From assembly GCF_000485595.1 (NCBI RefSeq), contig NW_014577071.1, forward strand, positions 96,826 through 119,025: 22,200 bases of DNA, written 5' to 3'. The position numbers and the translations under genes are program-made. How positions within the stretch are numbered: position 1 is the first letter of the stretch; each line of letters begins with the position of its first letter. Of the stretch, positions 20,029 through 22,200 are shown one piece after another. The notes beneath the pieces were generated by a model that had not been told where the DNA came from, did no database searches, and worked only from the letters and a program-made list of their open reading frames with translations. The stretch comes from Priapulus caudatus (lineage: Eukaryota > Priapulida > Priapulimorpha > Priapulimorphida > Priapulidae).

Positions 20029-21373
20029 GTGAGTATATATACGACGTGTGGATCATGCCGGGACAGAGCGAGACGTGGCCACCCACCCAGGACACCGGTC
20101 CTCCCATGGCATTAGATTAATGACTGTCAGCTATAGACTGACTCCACGAGATTTCGTTAGCATCCAACCCCTCGTGAAAGCAGCCACAGGGACGTTTCGG
20201 ATCAGTCTAAGTGCTACCAGCTGGAGGGAGTCTGGCAGGCAGAGCAAAAGAGAGCAGTCATCGTACACGTTAATCAATCACCGTTTGAGAGATGATTATT
20301 ATTTAGCAGTCACTCACATTCAATTGATACACACGCGTCATTATATCCACGGAAGCTAACGTTATCAATAGATGCGGGGAGGAGGACGGGGGGGGGGGTC
20401 GGCAGTGCGGAGATAACGAGCTTCCACCTGGCCCAACGAAAAACCACGTCAATCCGCTTATCTAAGTGGATCTTAACCCTTTACTAGTCAATGCCTCACT
20501 AGCGGTGCGTGCCAAGGTCAGACGCGTGGCCGAGAATTATCGTCATTGTACCCGACAGCGGAGATCTGTCGGTGGGAAAACGACGCGTTACCGCGGGGAA
20601 TATAACAGTGACAGAAGGGGGATATAACACCATCAGGGCGCGAGCACTTCCTTCATTTTCGCTGGAACATATGCTAACTGTGTGAGTCGTAATCGTCTCG
20701 AAACCCGTTCACCACCAATTAGGCCATCTGCCTCGCGCCTAGCTCTAGAATTATAGCCCACAGGAAGCCTGGAGGCCTGTGCCCGAGCGAGGGGCTATAG
20801 TTGTAGAGCTGCCTCGCGCCCCGACATGCGCCCAAAGATGACGAATGGGTCTCATAATGGGTCCCCGCGCACTACAGCGTGTGCAGGCCCACGTCTGTGC
20901 GCGCCGTCCGAAATACACGCTCTATACGCTGCCCAGCGGGTGCCCGTGTGTTTACACTTACTCTCGCCCTCTACGAAAACAGCTAGGAGGGAGACAGAGC
21001 CGTTAGTGTTACCCCGGCGAGAGAGGGTCTTACACAACGCGTGTACTGTATACTTACTGCTGCGCCACGCGCGCGCGCCTCGGTTAGTGGAGTCTGGTGG
21101 TATTCGGAGGAGGCTGCGACCTTTAAACTAAGAACATCACGCGCCTGGCGTTTGCTCGCTGCTTCCCGCCTGCACAGCTACGAGCTTAACTCCCGCCTCC
21201 TCCTCCACCCTCCTCCTCCTCCTCCTTCTCCCCCTCCTCTTCCACTCACACAGTGCAGCTGCCAGCAAATATTCATCGTCAGCAACCCGCACAAAGAAGC
21301 TCTGCATTGGTACTCGATGATTCATGCCTGCCACAGTTGACAGGGTTCGCGGCGCGTGATATGTAGGAGGAAG

Positions 21374-21376
<3 letters not shown>
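20029..21376. other. No supported gene
   Basis: Open frames of up to about 100 codons occur on the plus strand (20048-20359, 20826-21131), but they lack splice, composition or motif support. A run of about ten G lies near 20389-20398 and a CCTCCTCCTC-rich patch at about 21195-21240. The hairpin element is listed separately. Confidence 0.4.
20728..20820. repeat. Nested imperfect hairpin flanked by 12-bp direct repeats
   Basis: CTGCCTCGCGCC occurs at 20728-20739 and again at 20809-20820. Between them, 20741-20759 and 20792-20810 are an imperfect inverted repeat, and CACAGG/CCTGTG (20759-20764, 20776-20781) forms an inner stem. The layout resembles a very small foldback insertion with a target duplication, though a structured RNA or chance palindrome is possible. 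Confidence 0.6.
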
Positions 21377-21423
<47 letters not shown>

Positions 21424-21552
21424 AGAGAGAAGATAGAGAGAGAGAGAGAGAAGAAGAAGAGAGGAGAGAGAGAGAGAGAGATGAGAGAGAGAGAGTGAGA
21501 GAGAGGAGAGAGAGAGAGAGAGAGAGAGACGAGAGAGAGAAGAGAGAGGGAG

Positions 21553-21592
<40 letters not shown>
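21377..21592. repeat. (GA)n-rich purine tract
   Basis: About 215 bp of nearly pure GA with scattered AA, GG, C and T interruptions. Leu-Ser and Arg-Glu frames across it are artefacts. Confidence 0.96.
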
Positions 21593-22140
21593 CGTGGGTG
21601 CTACGAAACTATTTCGAGGAGGAGACTTGTTTGGTCGTGGACGAATCGTAAATCCAGCATTTATTGGTTTGCCGGCGGCACTGCGCGCACACCCACTCGT
21701 CAATGTTTCCGCTTTGGAAAGTCACAGAAGTACGTGATAAATGTTTTCATCCGGGAATTAAATGTTCCAAGTAGCCGAGCAGCCCATCCCTTCCACTCTT
21801 ATCCATATACGGGCAACAGGCGGGTCGTGGTGTGCGTGCCACACCGCACACAGTACACACGAAGTTATAATCGAGAGAAATGCGTACGCGACAAAGGAAC
21901 GTATACGCACGCCTGTCACCTCTTTCCCGTGGTTACGTGGCCACAGGCATTGGGAGCAGAGTCAGTAAAAGACATCAACAATAATATAACCGCCAGCATT
22001 TCACAAATACGCACCGTAAGCACCTACCTCTCAATTAGCCCGTTCCACTGTTGTGTCCACTAGTATAATGCAACTTTCCTTCATAAAAACTAAACGCCGA
22101 AAGCTCGCCGCACTTCGGCGCGCTGCGAGTGTGCTGTGTC
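21593..22140. other. No supported gene
   Basis: Unique sequence. A minus-strand donor-like GAG|GTAGGT occurs near 22033, but the sequence upstream of it has stops in every frame near the junction, so no exon is called. Confidence 0.4.
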
Positions 22141-22149
22141 CGCCATGAT

Positions 22150-22200
22150 AATGTAATATATAATATATAAAGTTATATATTATATTATATATTTTATATT
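22150..22200. repeat. AT-rich terminal stretch
   Basis: Nearly pure A/T with TATATAAT/ATTATATA palindromic words, running to the window edge. Confidence 0.7.

Overview
The window looks like nuclear DNA of an invertebrate animal. The coding sequence is split by GT-AG introns. Long dinucleotide and tetranucleotide microsatellites occupy much of the non-coding DNA. The one telomere-like array is TTAGGG, the ancestral metazoan unit. I see no bacterial-style gene packing, no rRNA or tRNA, no CRISPR array and no recognisable viral or toxin gene. I cannot name the species; a marine, microsatellite-rich bilaterian is a guess.

Left part (1-12600): I assembled one minus-strand gene by hand from splice sites and reading phase. 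Its start codon is at 12574. Five coding exons (12574-12415, 7167-7118, 6390-6346, 6097-6040, 2186-2071) join in phase into a 143-residue open N-terminal region: Lys/Thr-rich, then Glu/Asp-rich, then basic with FNKFEN and LKEKF motifs that resemble actin-cytoskeleton or sarcomere proteins. The family is not certain and the 3' end is not identified. The introns hold most of the microsatellites, including (TG)n bracketed by a duplicated 33-bp hairpin sequence, (AACG)n, (AT)n and (CA)n. Bases 1-375 are GCA/CAG-rich and could be repeat or a plus-strand polyglutamine exon.

Middle (12600-16690): intergenic or 5' sequence of the first gene, a (GA)n tract, a 17-bp tandem repeat, and a complete 295-bp non-autonomous inverted-repeat transposon (15080-15374). 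That element has a perfect 9-bp target duplication and carries an internal TTAGGG array.

Right part (16690-22200): an apparently intronless minus-strand gene (18068-16692, 458 residues) encodes a protein with one N-terminal hydrophobic segment, a proline-rich linker and a long disordered Ser/Arg tail with degenerate 12-13-residue repeats and a 14-3-3-type site. I do not recognise its family. A GC-rich intergenic region with a T-box/E-box-like inverted repeat and a 22-bp minisatellite separates it from a weak candidate divergent plus-strand first exon (18673-18782). The rest is unannotated sequence, a small hairpin flanked by 12-bp direct repeats, another (GA)n tract and an AT-rich end.

No multi-gene system is visible. 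The most informative findings are the hand-assembled split gene, the unknown 458-residue protein, the TTAGGG-carrying transposon and a run of CTCF-type motifs in the 458-codon exon.
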